A DNA stretch of 64,000 bases from DATFTE01 sp963802575 (GTDB lineage: Bacteria > Acidobacteriota > Terriglobia > Terriglobales > Acidobacteriaceae): the NCBI GenBank assembly GCA_963802575.1, contig CAWDJF010000007.1, positions 186,001 through 250,000 on the forward strand, read 5' to 3'. Below are positions 40,615 to 48,724 of the stretch, one piece after another. Each line of letters begins with the position of its first letter. Within the stretch, counting starts at the first letter, position 1. The notes beneath the pieces are model-generated. The model saw nothing but the letters and a program-made list of their open reading frames with translations, was not told where the DNA came from and searched no databases. Both the position numbers and the translations under genes were made by a program.

Positions 40615-41901
40615 ATGCATAGCGGAACGGCCTCGATCTCCAAAAGAATCGGCTTTGTGCTGCTCGCGCTGTTCGTCGCGGCAATGTTTCTTTCTTCGCT
40701 CGGGCATCTTCCTGCAAGCCACGTTCAGGCACAAACCACTTTGGGCGGGCCACTCGCTGGACTTACCAGCGGCCAGCTGTTGCACTTCACGCAAGGAATG
40801 ACGCAGTTTGATTTCTCATGGGATCCGGTGCACGGTCTCGGTCCCGTCTATACGAACACCAATTGCAACAACTGCCACGCGCAGCCGGTGATCGGCGGAT
40901 ACAACAACACCATGCGCACCACGTTTTTTGGTTCTCTTAATAGCGATGGCAGTTTTAATCCGCTGACCAATAAGGGCGGCTTCGTTCTGCAACCGCTGAG
41001 CGTCAGCAAGTTTATTCCGAATTGCGCACTGGCTGGAGAAACCACCGCCAACACCGGCGCGACCATCATTGCGCAGCGCGTACCGCCTCCGCTGTTTGGC
41101 GCGGGCCTCGTCGATTCGATCGACGATGCGACAATCCTGGCCAATTCCGGTTCGAAGGGGTTGGGCATCACTGGGGTCGCCAACATGGTCACGGACTACA
41201 ACGGCGTCACTCGCGTCGGGCACTTCGGACGCAAGGGACAACTCGCTTCCCTGCTCTTCGCCACGGGTAACGCTTTCCTGCACGATACGGGCATCACCAA
41301 CCCTGTGATCACCACCGAAGATTGTCCGCAGGGCAACTGCAACGTTCCCAAGGTCTGCTTCAAGAAATCCACGACACAATTGAACGATCCCAACGGCGTC
41401 GAGACTATCCAGATGTACCAGTTCCTGGTTTATCTCGCGCCAGCGCTTCCCGGGACGGGGAATTCGAATGGTGAAACTCAGTTCACCAATGTGGGTTGCA
41501 ACCTTTGCCACACGCCAAGCTATGCCACTGATCCCGCAGCCAAAGTGATCACCGACTTCGCCGGACACAAAAATGGCCCCATCGGTCCTCTCAGCAATCA
41601 GACGGTGAGTCTCTATTCCGATTTATTGATTCACCACATGGGCCCACTTCTCGCCGACGGCATTCAATTGGGTCAGGCGAACGGGGACCAGTGGCGTACG
41701 GCGCCGCTGTGGGGGCTTTCCTTCCGGAATGTGTACCTGCACGACGGCCGGGATAACAGCGTGATGCAGGCTATCGAAGATCACTTCAGCCTGGCGAACG
41801 GGAGCTATCCAGCGTCGGAAGCGAACCAGGTCATCACGAATTTCAACGCCCTTTCGCCGCAAGACCAGGCGGATCTGATCAGCTTCATCAACTCGTTGTA
41901 G
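40615..41901 (+). CDS. di-haem oxidoreductase-like cytochrome (DHOR family), copy 1
   Basis: 428 residues from ATG 40615 with AAGGAG upstream. The signal peptide/anchor is FVLLALFVAAMFLSSLG. Two haem sites: CNNCH at 84-88 and CNLCH near residue 297. Characteristic DHOR text includes QRVPPPLFGAGLVDSIDD, RVGHFGRKGQLASLL, TAPLWGLSF and YLHDGRD, ending FNALSPQDQADLISFINSL. The family is related to di-haem peroxidases and thiol oxidoreductases and acts in the periplasm; the substrate is unknown. A paralogue with the same order of motifs is at 61111-62379 on the minus strand. Confidence 0.9.
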   Translation: MHSGTASISKRIGFVLLALFVAAMFLSSLGHLPASHVQAQTTLGGPLAGLTSGQLLHFTQGMTQFDFSWDPVHGLGPVYTNTNCNNCHAQPVIGGYNNTMRTTFFGSLNSDGSFNPLTNKGGFVLQPLSVSKFIPNCALAGETTANTGATIIAQRVPPPLFGAGLVDSIDDATILANSGSKGLGITGVANMVTDYNGVTRVGHFGRKGQLASLLFATGNAFLHDTGITNPVITTEDCPQGNCNVPKVCFKKSTTQLNDPNGVETIQMYQFLVYLAPALPGTGNSNGETQFTNVGCNLCHTPSYATDPAAKVITDFAGHKNGPIGPLSNQTVSLYSDLLIHHMGPLLADGIQLGQANGDQWRTAPLWGLSFRNVYLHDGRDNSVMQAIEDHFSLANGSYPASEANQVITNFNALSPQDQADLISFINSL

Positions 41902-42068
41902 ATGGGAATTAACGGCATCCAAAACATCAGGCTTTGCGCCTGATGTTTTTTTGTGCGCCAAGGCAGAAACCTTGCCGTCTTAACAAAAGTGGGATTCCGG
42001 CTTTCCCAGGTTTGCCGGCGGGACGCCGGCGCTACTGCTTGTACAATGGACGGGATCAGATAACGCTT

Positions 42069-42938
42069 ATGTCCACTACCACTCGTCCTGCGCATCTTGA
42101 TAGTGCTGCAACCGGAACGCCCGCCGTCCCCCTCACCATCGAAGGCTATTGTGTCTTGCATCAGATGATGCGGATTCGCTGGTCGGCATGGCGGCAGTTG
42201 CGTGCCTCGCAAAAGACCGACATCGTGCACGAGGCCGCGTCCGTGTTGGGCAAGATGGAGCAGAACGCGGGCGGTCAATCCGCGCTCTATTCCTTGCTGG
42301 GACACAAGGGCGACCTGATGCTCGTCCACTTCCGCAACTCTTTCGACGAACTGAACCAGGCCGAATTGCACCTGTCGCGCATACGCCTCGGCGACTATCT
42401 TGAGCCGACGTCGTCGTATCTTTCGATTATCGAACTGGGCCTCTACGATTCCACGACGAAGACTTACAAGGCGCTAACCGAACGCGGCATCGAACCTCAT
42501 TCGGAGGAGTGGAAGAAAGAAATCGCAGAGACGCTGAAGCGCCAGAAAGAGGCGATGCATCCGCGCCTGTTTCCGGAGATTCCGAAGCATCGCTATATTT
42601 GTTTTTATCCCATGGACCGCCGCCGCGGCGAAGATAAGAACTGGTACATGGTGCCGATCGAAGAGCGCGCTCGCCAGATGGGCGAACACGGACTGGTCGG
42701 CCGCCGTTATGCCGGCGAGGTGCGCCAGATCATCACGGGCTCGATCGGATATGACGACTGGGAGTGGGGCGTCGATCTTTTCGCGGACGATCCGCTGGTC
42801 TTTAAGAAGCTGATCTACGAAATGCGGTTTGACGAAGTCAGCGCGGTCTATGCGCTGTTCGGGGCTTTCTATGTCGGCATGCGGGTGCCTGCGGCTCATC
42901 TGGGCAAACTCATGAAGGGTGAGTTGCCGAAACTCTAA
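42069..42938 (+). CDS. hemQ: coproheme decarboxylase (chlorite-dismutase family)
   Basis: 289 residues from ATG 42069; an in-frame start at 41934 is rejected because it precedes the conserved N-terminus. The ferredoxin-like double domain typical of HemQ is seen: GDLMLVHFRNSFDELNQAEL, SYLSIIELGLY, ICFYPMDRRRGEDKNWYMV (Tyr180 at the position of the reactive tyrosine), EHGLVGRRYAGEVRQII with His207 as candidate haem ligand, and SIGYDDWEWGVDLFADD. It converts coproheme to protoheme in the coproporphyrin-dependent pathway. The chlorite-dismutase distal Arg context is absent as far as I can read. It is followed by a family B element. Confidence 0.92.
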   Translation: MSTTTRPAHLDSAATGTPAVPLTIEGYCVLHQMMRIRWSAWRQLRASQKTDIVHEAASVLGKMEQNAGGQSALYSLLGHKGDLMLVHFRNSFDELNQAELHLSRIRLGDYLEPTSSYLSIIELGLYDSTTKTYKALTERGIEPHSEEWKKEIAETLKRQKEAMHPRLFPEIPKHRYICFYPMDRRRGEDKNWYMVPIEERARQMGEHGLVGRRYAGEVRQIITGSIGYDDWEWGVDLFADDPLVFKKLIYEMRFDEVSAVYALFGAFYVGMRVPAAHLGKLMKGELPKL

Positions 42939-42947
42939 GTTTCAAAA

Positions 42948-43119
42948 GCTCGTGTGGCGCGGGCGCCCTCGCCCGCGTCTGACCAGGAGTAAAGCTCTCC
43001 ACTCCAGTCGGGTGGAGAACGTGGAACCAGATTTCTTCGAAGGCCATGGAGAGATCAATACTCGCACGATGATCTTGCTCTTGGCTAGACGCGGGCAGGA
43101 GTGCCCGCGCCACACGAGC
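42948..43119. repeat. family B palindromic element
   Basis: 172 bp with perfect 17-bp inverted ends GCTCGTGTGGCGCGGGC (42948-42964) and GCCCGCGCCACACGAGC (43103-43119). Inner pairs GCCCGCGTCTGACC and GCTAGACGCGGGC extend the symmetry. It begins 10 bp after the hemQ stop. Other copies: 47454-47644, 54290-54482, 56639-56826, and a right-half near 61070-61105. Confidence 0.92.
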
Positions 43120-43124
43120 AACGG

Positions 43125-43511
43125 CTACTTAAACTGCTCGTCGATTTCGATCTGGTATCCAGCGGCCAGGCGGTTGCTCTCGTTGGCCATGCCGACCACC
43201 GACATCAGTTCGTGGAACATGGCGTCAGTCATTCCTTTCTTGCGAGCCGCTGCGGTGTGGGAGGAGATGCAGTAGTTGCATTGATTGCTGACGCTGACGG
43301 CGACATAGATCATTTCTTTGGTGAGGGGATCGAGAGCGCCGGGTGCCATAATTTCCTTGATGCTTTCCCAAGTACGCTTGAGAGTTGCGGGATCGTTGGC
43401 GAGGGCTTTCCAGAAATTGTTGATCCAGTCGGTCTTGCGCGTGGCCATGATGTCGTCATAGACGGCGCGGACGTCGGGGCTGGCGTGCTGGTATTCGACA
43501 AGGTTCGACAT
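43125..43511 (-). CDS. AhpD-like carboxymuconolactone-decarboxylase-family protein
   Basis: 128 residues from ATG 43511 with TGAGGT five bases upstream. All-helical AhpD fold with the redox motif CNYC-ISSH (NQCNYCISSHTAAARKKG, about 77-94), where the two cysteines and the His form the peroxidase-like site. Supporting text: DPLTKEMIYVAVSVSNQ. Probably an alkylhydroperoxidase or thiol-based antioxidant in the cytoplasm. No partner reductase is adjacent. Confidence 0.88.
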   Translation of the reverse strand: MSNLVEYQHASPDVRAVYDDIMATRKTDWINNFWKALANDPATLKRTWESIKEIMAPGALDPLTKEMIYVAVSVSNQCNYCISSHTAAARKKGMTDAMFHELMSVVGMANESNRLAAGYQIEIDEQFK

Positions 43512-43573
43512 GAAGACCTCAGGCGCCGAAGCGCAATGGGATTTGGTTCACTGGCACGATTGAAGTCATGCCG

Positions 43574-43903
43574 TTAGGTTTTCCTGACGCCCGAAGCCCG
43601 CCGCCCGGAGCCTTTCTTAAATACAAATTCATGCAGCTTCATGTTCACCCGACGCCCGCGAAACGTCACTCCCTCGGCCTGCAGGCGGAAACGCTGCTCG
43701 AGCGCGGACTCTCCGCGCAGCTTGATCTCTCCTCCAGCGCCTAGCACTCGCTGCCATGGCAAATCATATGCGCCGTGCAGAGTCCGTGCCACAAGACGCG
43801 CGCCACGCGGAAACCCCGCCGCCTTGGCAACGGCTCCGTAGGTAGAGACTTTGCCTTTAGGAATTCGGCGAATGGTAGCGGCGATAGCGGAATAACCGAG
43901 CAC
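43574..43903 (-). CDS. alkyltransferase-like (ATL) DNA-repair protein
   Basis: 109 residues from GTG 43903. The MGMT C-terminal DNA-binding fold is present: IPKGKVSTYGAVAKAAGFPR (14-33), VARTLHGAY, and the active-site loop PWQRV (49-53), where Trp50 replaces the catalytic Cys of PCHRV. That substitution defines ATL proteins, which bind O6-alkylguanine without transferring the alkyl group and hand damage to nucleotide excision repair. The C-terminal basic tail (KKGSGRRASGVRK) is unusual. A suitable ribosome site is not apparent. Confidence 0.88.
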   Translation of the reverse strand: MLGYSAIAATIRRIPKGKVSTYGAVAKAAGFPRGARLVARTLHGAYDLPWQRVLGAGGEIKLRGESALEQRFRLQAEGVTFRGRRVNMKLHEFVFKKGSGRRASGVRKT

Positions 43904-43936
43904 AGGCGGAGGTCAGAGAAAACTACTGGGCGCAGC

Positions 43937-44293
43937 TTATGCGGCTGCGCCTTTCAGGAAGGATTGAATCGCGTCTTCTTCGTTATCGAAGACTTCGAAG
44001 ATGGTGACCAGCTTCGTGACCTGCAGCAAATCGCCAACCCGCTGTGTAAGGTTCGCGAGCTTGATCGATCCGCCGGCGTTGCGAGCCGTCGTGTAAAGCG
44101 ACACCAAAGTTCCCAACCCGCCCGAATCGATGTAGTTGACACCGCCGAGGTTCATCACGATACGCTGGTTCTCGGCAATCAGTTTGCGCACGGTGTCGCG
44201 GAGCATGGCCGACTCCTCGCCGAAGACGATCCTGCCGTGGCAATCGACAACCAGAATCCCGTCCACCGTGCGGGTGTTGATGCTCAGTTGCAT
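43937..44293 (-). CDS. STAS-domain anti-anti-sigma factor
   Basis: 118 residues from ATG 44293, chosen because GGGAGG lies just upstream and the STAS fold begins at once. The STAS domain has the strand GILVVDCHGRIVFG, helix RDTVRKLIAENQ and the phosphorylation loop NYIDSGGLGTLVS with Ser57 as the switch residue. SpoIIAA-like proteins of this kind bind anti-sigma kinases when unphosphorylated. No kinase or sigma gene is adjacent. It is divergent from dnaX. Confidence 0.9.
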   Translation of the reverse strand: MQLSINTRTVDGILVVDCHGRIVFGEESAMLRDTVRKLIAENQRIVMNLGGVNYIDSGGLGTLVSLYTTARNAGGSIKLANLTQRVGDLLQVTKLVTIFEVFDNEEDAIQSFLKGAAA

Positions 44294-44384
44294 AGGGCCT
44301 CCCAGCAGCCGGACCCGAGGCCCCGGCCGCGTTAGAAGCCTATCTTGTCCCAAGAGCATTCGGCAAGGACTTTAGAAAATCTGG

Positions 44385-44459
44385 CCACGGATTACGCGGA
44401 TTCTCACGGATAAATCTTCAGGATTTTTCAAAATCCGTGAGAATCCGCGAAATCCGTGG
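44385..44459. repeat. palindromic element CCACGGATTACGCGG ... CCGCGAAATCCGTGG
   Basis: Two 27-base arms (44385-44411, 44433-44459), nearly perfect complements, around a 21-base AT-rich loop with its own ATTTTTCAAAAT symmetry. It lies 25 bases before the dnaX -10. The sequence style (CACGGATTCTCACGGAT) is a widespread dispersed repeat. Confidence 0.85.
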
Positions 44460-44484
44460 CAAGGTTTTGCGCCTCCCCATGCCG

Positions 44485-44490
44485 TATAAT
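44485..44490 (+). promoter_or_regulatory. -10 box for dnaX with very short leader
   Basis: TATAAT at 44485-44490 puts the predicted transcript start near 44497, about nine bases before ATG 44506. The dnaX message would then be leaderless or nearly so. The -35 is weak (GGTTTTGC at 44463-44470) and may overlap the palindrome at 44385-44459. Confidence 0.5.
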
Positions 44491-44505
44491 CAACTATTCC
44501 CCATC

Positions 44506-46284
44506 ATGAGCTATCAAGTTCTGGCGCGTAAGTATCGTCCGCAAAAGTTCTCCGAAGTCATCGGACAAGAACACGTTACGCGGACCCTGAAAAACGCCCT
44601 CGAGCAGGGACGCACCGCCCACGGCTACATTTTCAGCGGCCATCGCGGTATCGGGAAGACGACAGTGGCGCGCATTCTCGCTATGGCGCTGAACTGCCGG
44701 TCCTCCGACAAGCCGGTGACTGAGCCTTGCGGAATCTGCGAATCCTGCACCGAAATCCGCGCCGGAAATGCCGTCGATGTCATCGAAATTGACGCCGCCA
44801 CCAATCGCGGCATTGACGAGATCCGCGAACTGCGCGAAGCTGCGCGCTACCGTCCGGCCCGAGATCGCTTTAAGATCTACATTCTCGACGAAGCCCACCA
44901 GATTACCGACGCAGCCTTCAACGCGCTGCTGAAGACGCTGGAAGAACCGCCCGGTCACGTAGTCTTCATGTTGGCGACGACTCAACCGGAAGATATTCCG
45001 CAGACCATCCGGTCGCGCTGCCAGCATTTCAGCTTTCGCGCCGTACGCTTCGAACAGATCCTCGACCAACTCCGCGACCTCATCGGCCGAGAAAAAATCG
45101 AAGCCGACGAAGATGCCCTCGCCCTGGTCGCCGAAGCCGGAGATGGATCGGTACGCGATGCGCTCTCGATTCTTGATCAGGCCATTGCCTCGTCGGAAGG
45201 GCGCCTTACGGCGGAAGGAGTTCGCCAACTGGTTGGCGCTGCGCCTTCCGGTGTCATGGAAGAAGTGATGCAAGCCGTCTCGCAAAGCGCGAGTCAGGAT
45301 GTGCTGCGCATTGTCGATCGTCTCATCGGCGAAGGCCACAGTCCAACGCACTTTGCCCGGCAGATGGTGCGGTTTCTGCGGAATACCATCGTCGCCAAGG
45401 TCGCCGGAGGGGATTCTTCCTTACTGCAGATTTCCAGTGATGAACGGCAGCGGGTCACACGCGTCGCGGAGTTGTTCAGCGAAGAAGACCTGGCGCGCCA
45501 TCTGCAGATCATGCTGCGCACCCACGGCGAAATTGGATACCGCCAGGAGCAACGTTTCCACCTCGAATTGGGCCTGCTCAAAATGACGCACGCGCAGCGC
45601 CTGCTGCCGATCGAGCAGTTGCTGAGCGATGCAGGAGTCGTAAGTGCGCCCCGGCCCGGCGGAAAACCGTCGGTCGTTCCCGACACCAAGCGATTTGACA
45701 CGCCGCCCCCTTCGCGCACGAACGCCGTCTCTCCCTTCGCCGCGGACTCTGCCCGCAAGACTGGATCGAAGCCGGAGATGTCGGTCGAGAACGCGCCCAG
45801 CGCAGGTCCGCGCCCGGTGGCGAATTCGTCTGCACAAAGTGTGGTGATGGGATCGGCCGCGCCAGCCTCCGTTCCCGAGCAGCGTGTCGAGTCCGCACCA
45901 AGCACTAATCTGGAAACCTTGCGCAACGCCGTGCTGAACGCACTCAGCGGACACCGCATGCTGGCCTCGATGCTCGACTCCGGCGAATGGCGCGTCGAAG
46001 GCAACGAACTCGTCATTCAGGTAGCAGCGTCGAACACCGTAATTGAGATGTCGCTCGGAGCCGACGCGAAACGCCTGATCATCGCGGCCGCCAGCGGCGC
46101 GCTGGGCCGCGCGATCAAACTAAAAGTAGTTTCGGGCGGCTCGGCTCAGCCTGCCGCCGCCAGTCGTCCAGCATCAAATGGCGGAGGCCGTAACCGCGCC
46201 GAACAGGATCCGGTCGTCCGCCGCATGAAAGACAAATTCGGCGCCGAAATTCGGACGATTATCGACTACCGGGAAAAGCGGTAA
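44506..46284 (+). CDS. dnaX: DNA polymerase III subunit gamma/tau
   Basis: 592 residues from ATG 44506 (an upstream ATG at 44479 overlaps the -10 box and is rejected). AAA+ clamp-loader ATPase: Walker A GHRGIGKT at 45-52, zinc-binding cysteines 64, 75, 78 and 81 (CGICESC), Walker B-type IYILDEAHQ, sensor 1 VVFMLATTQPEDI, and the SRC finger RSRCQHF. A Ser/Pro/Ala-rich linker starts near 385 and a C-terminal tau-like domain near 470. It loads the sliding clamp on DNA. No A-run suitable for programmed gamma frameshifting is obvious. First gene of the dnaX-ybaB-recR block. Confidence 0.95.
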   Translation: MSYQVLARKYRPQKFSEVIGQEHVTRTLKNALEQGRTAHGYIFSGHRGIGKTTVARILAMALNCRSSDKPVTEPCGICESCTEIRAGNAVDVIEIDAATNRGIDEIRELREAARYRPARDRFKIYILDEAHQITDAAFNALLKTLEEPPGHVVFMLATTQPEDIPQTIRSRCQHFSFRAVRFEQILDQLRDLIGREKIEADEDALALVAEAGDGSVRDALSILDQAIASSEGRLTAEGVRQLVGAAPSGVMEEVMQAVSQSASQDVLRIVDRLIGEGHSPTHFARQMVRFLRNTIVAKVAGGDSSLLQISSDERQRVTRVAELFSEEDLARHLQIMLRTHGEIGYRQEQRFHLELGLLKMTHAQRLLPIEQLLSDAGVVSAPRPGGKPSVVPDTKRFDTPPPSRTNAVSPFAADSARKTGSKPEMSVENAPSAGPRPVANSSAQSVVMGSAAPASVPEQRVESAPSTNLETLRNAVLNALSGHRMLASMLDSGEWRVEGNELVIQVAASNTVIEMSLGADAKRLIIAAASGALGRAIKLKVVSGGSAQPAAASRPASNGGGRNRAEQDPVVRRMKDKFGAEIRTIIDYREKR

Positions 46285-46469
46285 ACCGGCTTCAGGCGTC
46301 GGGCTTCAGGCTTCAGGAATTAGCCCCCTAGGGCGACTGCCGATAGCCCGGCGTTTCAACGCCGGGTAGAGTTGAAGAGAATATCAAGTCCCCCTAGGGA
46401 CGATTGATCTTAATGGTCCATATCAGGCGCCGGCATTTCTGAAGCCTGACGCCCGAAGCCGAGGTTTTT
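46285..46469. repeat. 185-bp gap with GCCCGGCGTT hairpin
   Basis: 46348-46368 folds as CCCGGCGTT-tc-AACGCCGGG, flanked by two CCCCTAGGG sites at 46326 and 46391. Short GGCTTCAGG and CAGGCGTCGGG direct repeats precede it. A similar CCCGGCGCTGAAGCGCCGGG hairpin is at 57256-57275. Confidence 0.6.
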
Positions 46470-46772
46470 ATGACCGGATTCAACATGCAAGAACTGATGT
46501 CGCAGGCCAAGCAGCAGTACGAAGTGCTGCAGAAGAAAATGCAGGAGACGGTCGTCGAATCTACCTCCGGCGGTGGCAGCGTCACCGTCAAAATGGACGG
46601 CCGCAAGCAAGTCCTCGGCATCAAGATCGACCCTGAGGTAGTGAAGTCAGGAGACGTCGAGATGCTGCAAGACCTCGTCACTGCCGCCGTGAACGGCGCT
46701 GCCCGCAAAGTTGACGACGCCATGCAATCGACCATGGGCGGGATGCTGGGAGGGCTCGGAGGAATGTTGTAA
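46470..46772 (+). CDS. YbaB/EbfC nucleoid-associated protein
   Basis: 100 residues. Typical YbaB layout: an N-terminal coiled helix (LMSQAKQQYEVLQKKMQETV), a central beta sheet with VESTSGGGSVTVKMDG and KQVLGIKIDPEVV, then a long helix (LQDLVTAAVNGAARKVDDAM) and a Gly/Met-rich tail. It binds DNA as a dimer. Its place between dnaX and recR is the classical synteny, supporting identity and a role in replication or recombination. Confidence 0.95.
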   Translation: MTGFNMQELMSQAKQQYEVLQKKMQETVVESTSGGGSVTVKMDGRKQVLGIKIDPEVVKSGDVEMLQDLVTAAVNGAARKVDDAMQSTMGGMLGGLGGML

Positions 46773-46850
46773 TTTGGTAATCGGGGAATTTTGTAATTTG
46801 AAAGCAAAAGAAATTGCCCAATTACCCGATTACAAAACTTCCAAATCTTT

Positions 46851-47450
46851 ATGTCTAAGTTCGCGGAACCCATGGCGCGGTTGATCGATGAGATGAAGAA
46901 GCTGCCGGGCATCGGCAGCAAGACGGCGCAGCGCCTCGCCTTCCACATCCTGCGATCGAGCGATGAAGACGCCGAAGCGCTGGCCGCCGCTGTGCGCGAC
47001 GTCAAAGCCAGCCTGCGACTGTGTTCGGTCTGCAACAACATCACCGACGTCGATCCCTGCGTCTACTGCAGCAGCGCCACTCGCAACCAGCGGCTGGTGT
47101 GCGTGGTCGAAGAGCCGACCAACATCGCTTCGATCGAGAAGACCAAGCACTTCAACGGGACTTATCACGTATTGCACGGATCGATCTCGCCGCTGCACGG
47201 CATCGGACCCGAGCAGTTGCGGATTTCGAATCTGCTGCGCCGCGTCGAAGGCGGACAAATCGACGAAGTCATTCTCGCCACGAACCCCACGGTCGAAGGA
47301 GAAGCCACGGCTACATATCTTTCTCAGCATCTGCGCCGCCCCGGCCTGCGCGTAACGCGCATCGCCATGGGAATTCCGGTAGGCAGCGACATCGAGTATG
47401 CGGACGAGATCACCATGTTGAAAGCCATGGAAGGGCGAAGGGATTTGTAG
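46851..47450 (+). CDS. recR: recombination mediator protein RecR
   Basis: 199 residues. Helix-hairpin-helix LPGIGSKTAQRLAFHIL (18-34), zinc finger with Cys58, Cys61, Cys70 and Cys73, then a Toprim domain: VVEEPTNIASIEKT, YHVLHGSISPLHGIGPEQL and EVILATNPTVEGEATATYL, ending MGIPVGSDIEYADEITML. It acts with RecF/RecO in gap repair. Upstream, 46775-46845 carries a short inverted repeat (GTAATCGGGGAATT / AATTACCCGATTAC) in the gap after ybaB. A family B element follows the stop. Confidence 0.96.
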   Translation: MSKFAEPMARLIDEMKKLPGIGSKTAQRLAFHILRSSDEDAEALAAAVRDVKASLRLCSVCNNITDVDPCVYCSSATRNQRLVCVVEEPTNIASIEKTKHFNGTYHVLHGSISPLHGIGPEQLRISNLLRRVEGGQIDEVILATNPTVEGEATATYLSQHLRRPGLRVTRIAMGIPVGSDIEYADEITMLKAMEGRRDL

Positions 47451-47453
47451 AGT

Positions 47454-47644
47454 GCTCGTGTGGCGCGGGCGCCCCCGCCCGCCGTCTAACCACGACGCAG
47501 CGGCTGAAGCCGGAACGAGTTGGCCACGTTATGGTATGGCTGAAGCCATACCCTGATACGAATCATCCGTTGGTTGGGTTTTGGTCGGTGCTTGGTGCGG
47601 CACTCTTGGTCAGACGCGGGCGGGGGCGCCCGCGCCACACAAGC
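47454..47644. repeat. family B palindromic element
   Basis: Ends GCTCGTGTGGCGCGGGC (47454-47470) and GCCCGCGCCACACAAGC (47628-47644). The interior holds a family A variant (GGTATGGCTGAAGCCATACC). It starts four bases after the recR stop. Confidence 0.88.
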
Positions 47645-47962
47645 GGGTCAAGCTGCTTTCCAACTTGTGCAAGATTTTGGTCTTCGATCGACTGTTGAGT
47701 CTTACAACAGCAACCATCGCTTCCTCACGTCTATTGATTACAATCACTTACAAGCATCCCCTACACCGACGGATGAATTCACTCCTGGCACCACGTTTGC
47801 ACCATCTCTACCCGTTCATCCTCGCTCTCATGCTTTCCTGACGCGAGGACGTGCCATCCGGGAAACCGGTACTGGACACAAACAGCGACCAGAGGCACGT
47901 TTCGGGCGCCAGCATTGCGCCGCGCTCGGATGTAACCGCATCCAACTCGACGCTACGAGAAG
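47645..47962. other. unassigned ~320-bp stretch ending in a plus-strand terminator
   Basis: Lower GC than its neighbours, with no convincing reading frame on either strand. A TACAAT at about 47740 might be a -10. Because a good plus-strand terminator follows (47963-47989) and no plus-strand gene precedes it closely, an unknown small RNA is possible. I could not match it to a known RNA class. Confidence 0.35.
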
Positions 47963-47989
47963 CCGGGCCAACCAGCCCGGTTTTCTTTT
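47963..47989 (+). terminator. intrinsic terminator without an obvious gene
   Basis: CCGGGC (47963-47968) pairs with GCCCGG (47975-47980) around a six-base loop, followed by TTTTCTTTT. Plus-strand orientation. The nearest plus-strand gene (recR) ends more than 500 bp upstream. Confidence 0.75.
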
Positions 47990-47994
47990 GCGGC

Positions 47995-48552
47995 CTACGC
48001 CTCAAGCTTGGCGTCAGGGTCGAGAAAGACATTGGGTTCTTGTTCCGGCGAGAGAATGCCTTCGGGCAGCGCGCCGCGATTGTACTCGGCCATGCGGTTC
48101 TTCCACTTCAGGAAGTCGGTCAGACTCTGCGGCTCGATGCGAATCTCCACTCGCCGCAGGCTGGCCAGAAGCAGATTCATTTCGTAACGGAATCCGGCCT
48201 GCGAACGCAGATCGCGGGCTGACGCTTTTCGTAATTCGACTTTGCGGTTGTGCGCTTCGAGCAGTCCCCATCCTTGCGGCAACTCTTCTTCCCGCATCAG
48301 GCCTTTGGGGACGAGATAGTAGCGCTCGCAACCGACCCCGGATTTCGGTTTCTGGCGAAATGGCTTCTCGCGATCGGCGAGGAAATCTCCGCGCGAAATC
48401 TTGCACTCGACGAGCACGGAATGACAGGCGCGCTTCCATCCGATGGCATCGGGCATCTCGCCGCTCGAGCAAGCCTGCTCCGACAAGATCACTCCGCAGC
48501 GGTAGGAGCGCAGCCAACGCACCGCCATGGCTACGAGTTGGGCATGGGTCAT
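47995..48552 (-). CDS. PD-(D/E)XK-like nuclease-fold protein
   Basis: 185 residues. The central text PDAIGWKRACHSVLVECK gives a PD-(X)n-ExK signature (Pro-Asp near 34, Glu and Lys near 48-50), followed by KISRGDFLADREKPFR and RYYLVPKGLM. This resembles MmcB-like or other small restriction-endonuclease-fold proteins. DNA cleavage or repair is likely but unproven. It has no methyltransferase neighbour, so a restriction system is not supported. It stands alone, with its 3' end just beyond the 47963 terminator of the opposite strand. Confidence 0.65.
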   Translation of the reverse strand: MTHAQLVAMAVRWLRSYRCGVILSEQACSSGEMPDAIGWKRACHSVLVECKISRGDFLADREKPFRQKPKSGVGCERYYLVPKGLMREEELPQGWGLLEAHNRKVELRKASARDLRSQAGFRYEMNLLLASLRRVEIRIEPQSLTDFLKWKNRMAEYNRGALPEGILSPEQEPNVFLDPDAKLEA

Positions 48553-48724
48553 GAAGGAACGATATCGCGAGATACGCCGTGAACGGAAGTGGCGGAAGCG
48601 TTTCCGGAGAACAGCGTAACGGTTGTATCATGACTTCAGTCGAGGCTCCCCGTTTAAAGAACGACAGCAGGGGGTGGCCATTCCAACTTTCGTATCCGCA
48701 TGGGGGGTGGCCATGATGGTTGCC

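Noticed and set aside
42069..42938. Chlorite dismutase as the function of the 289-residue protein
   Set aside because: Length and the YPM tyrosine context fit coproheme decarboxylase, and no perchlorate or chlorate genes are near.
47574..48554. 326-codon plus-strand open frame
   Set aside because: Begins within a family B repeat and runs antisense to the PD-(D/E)XK gene; Arg/Ala-rich with no domain.
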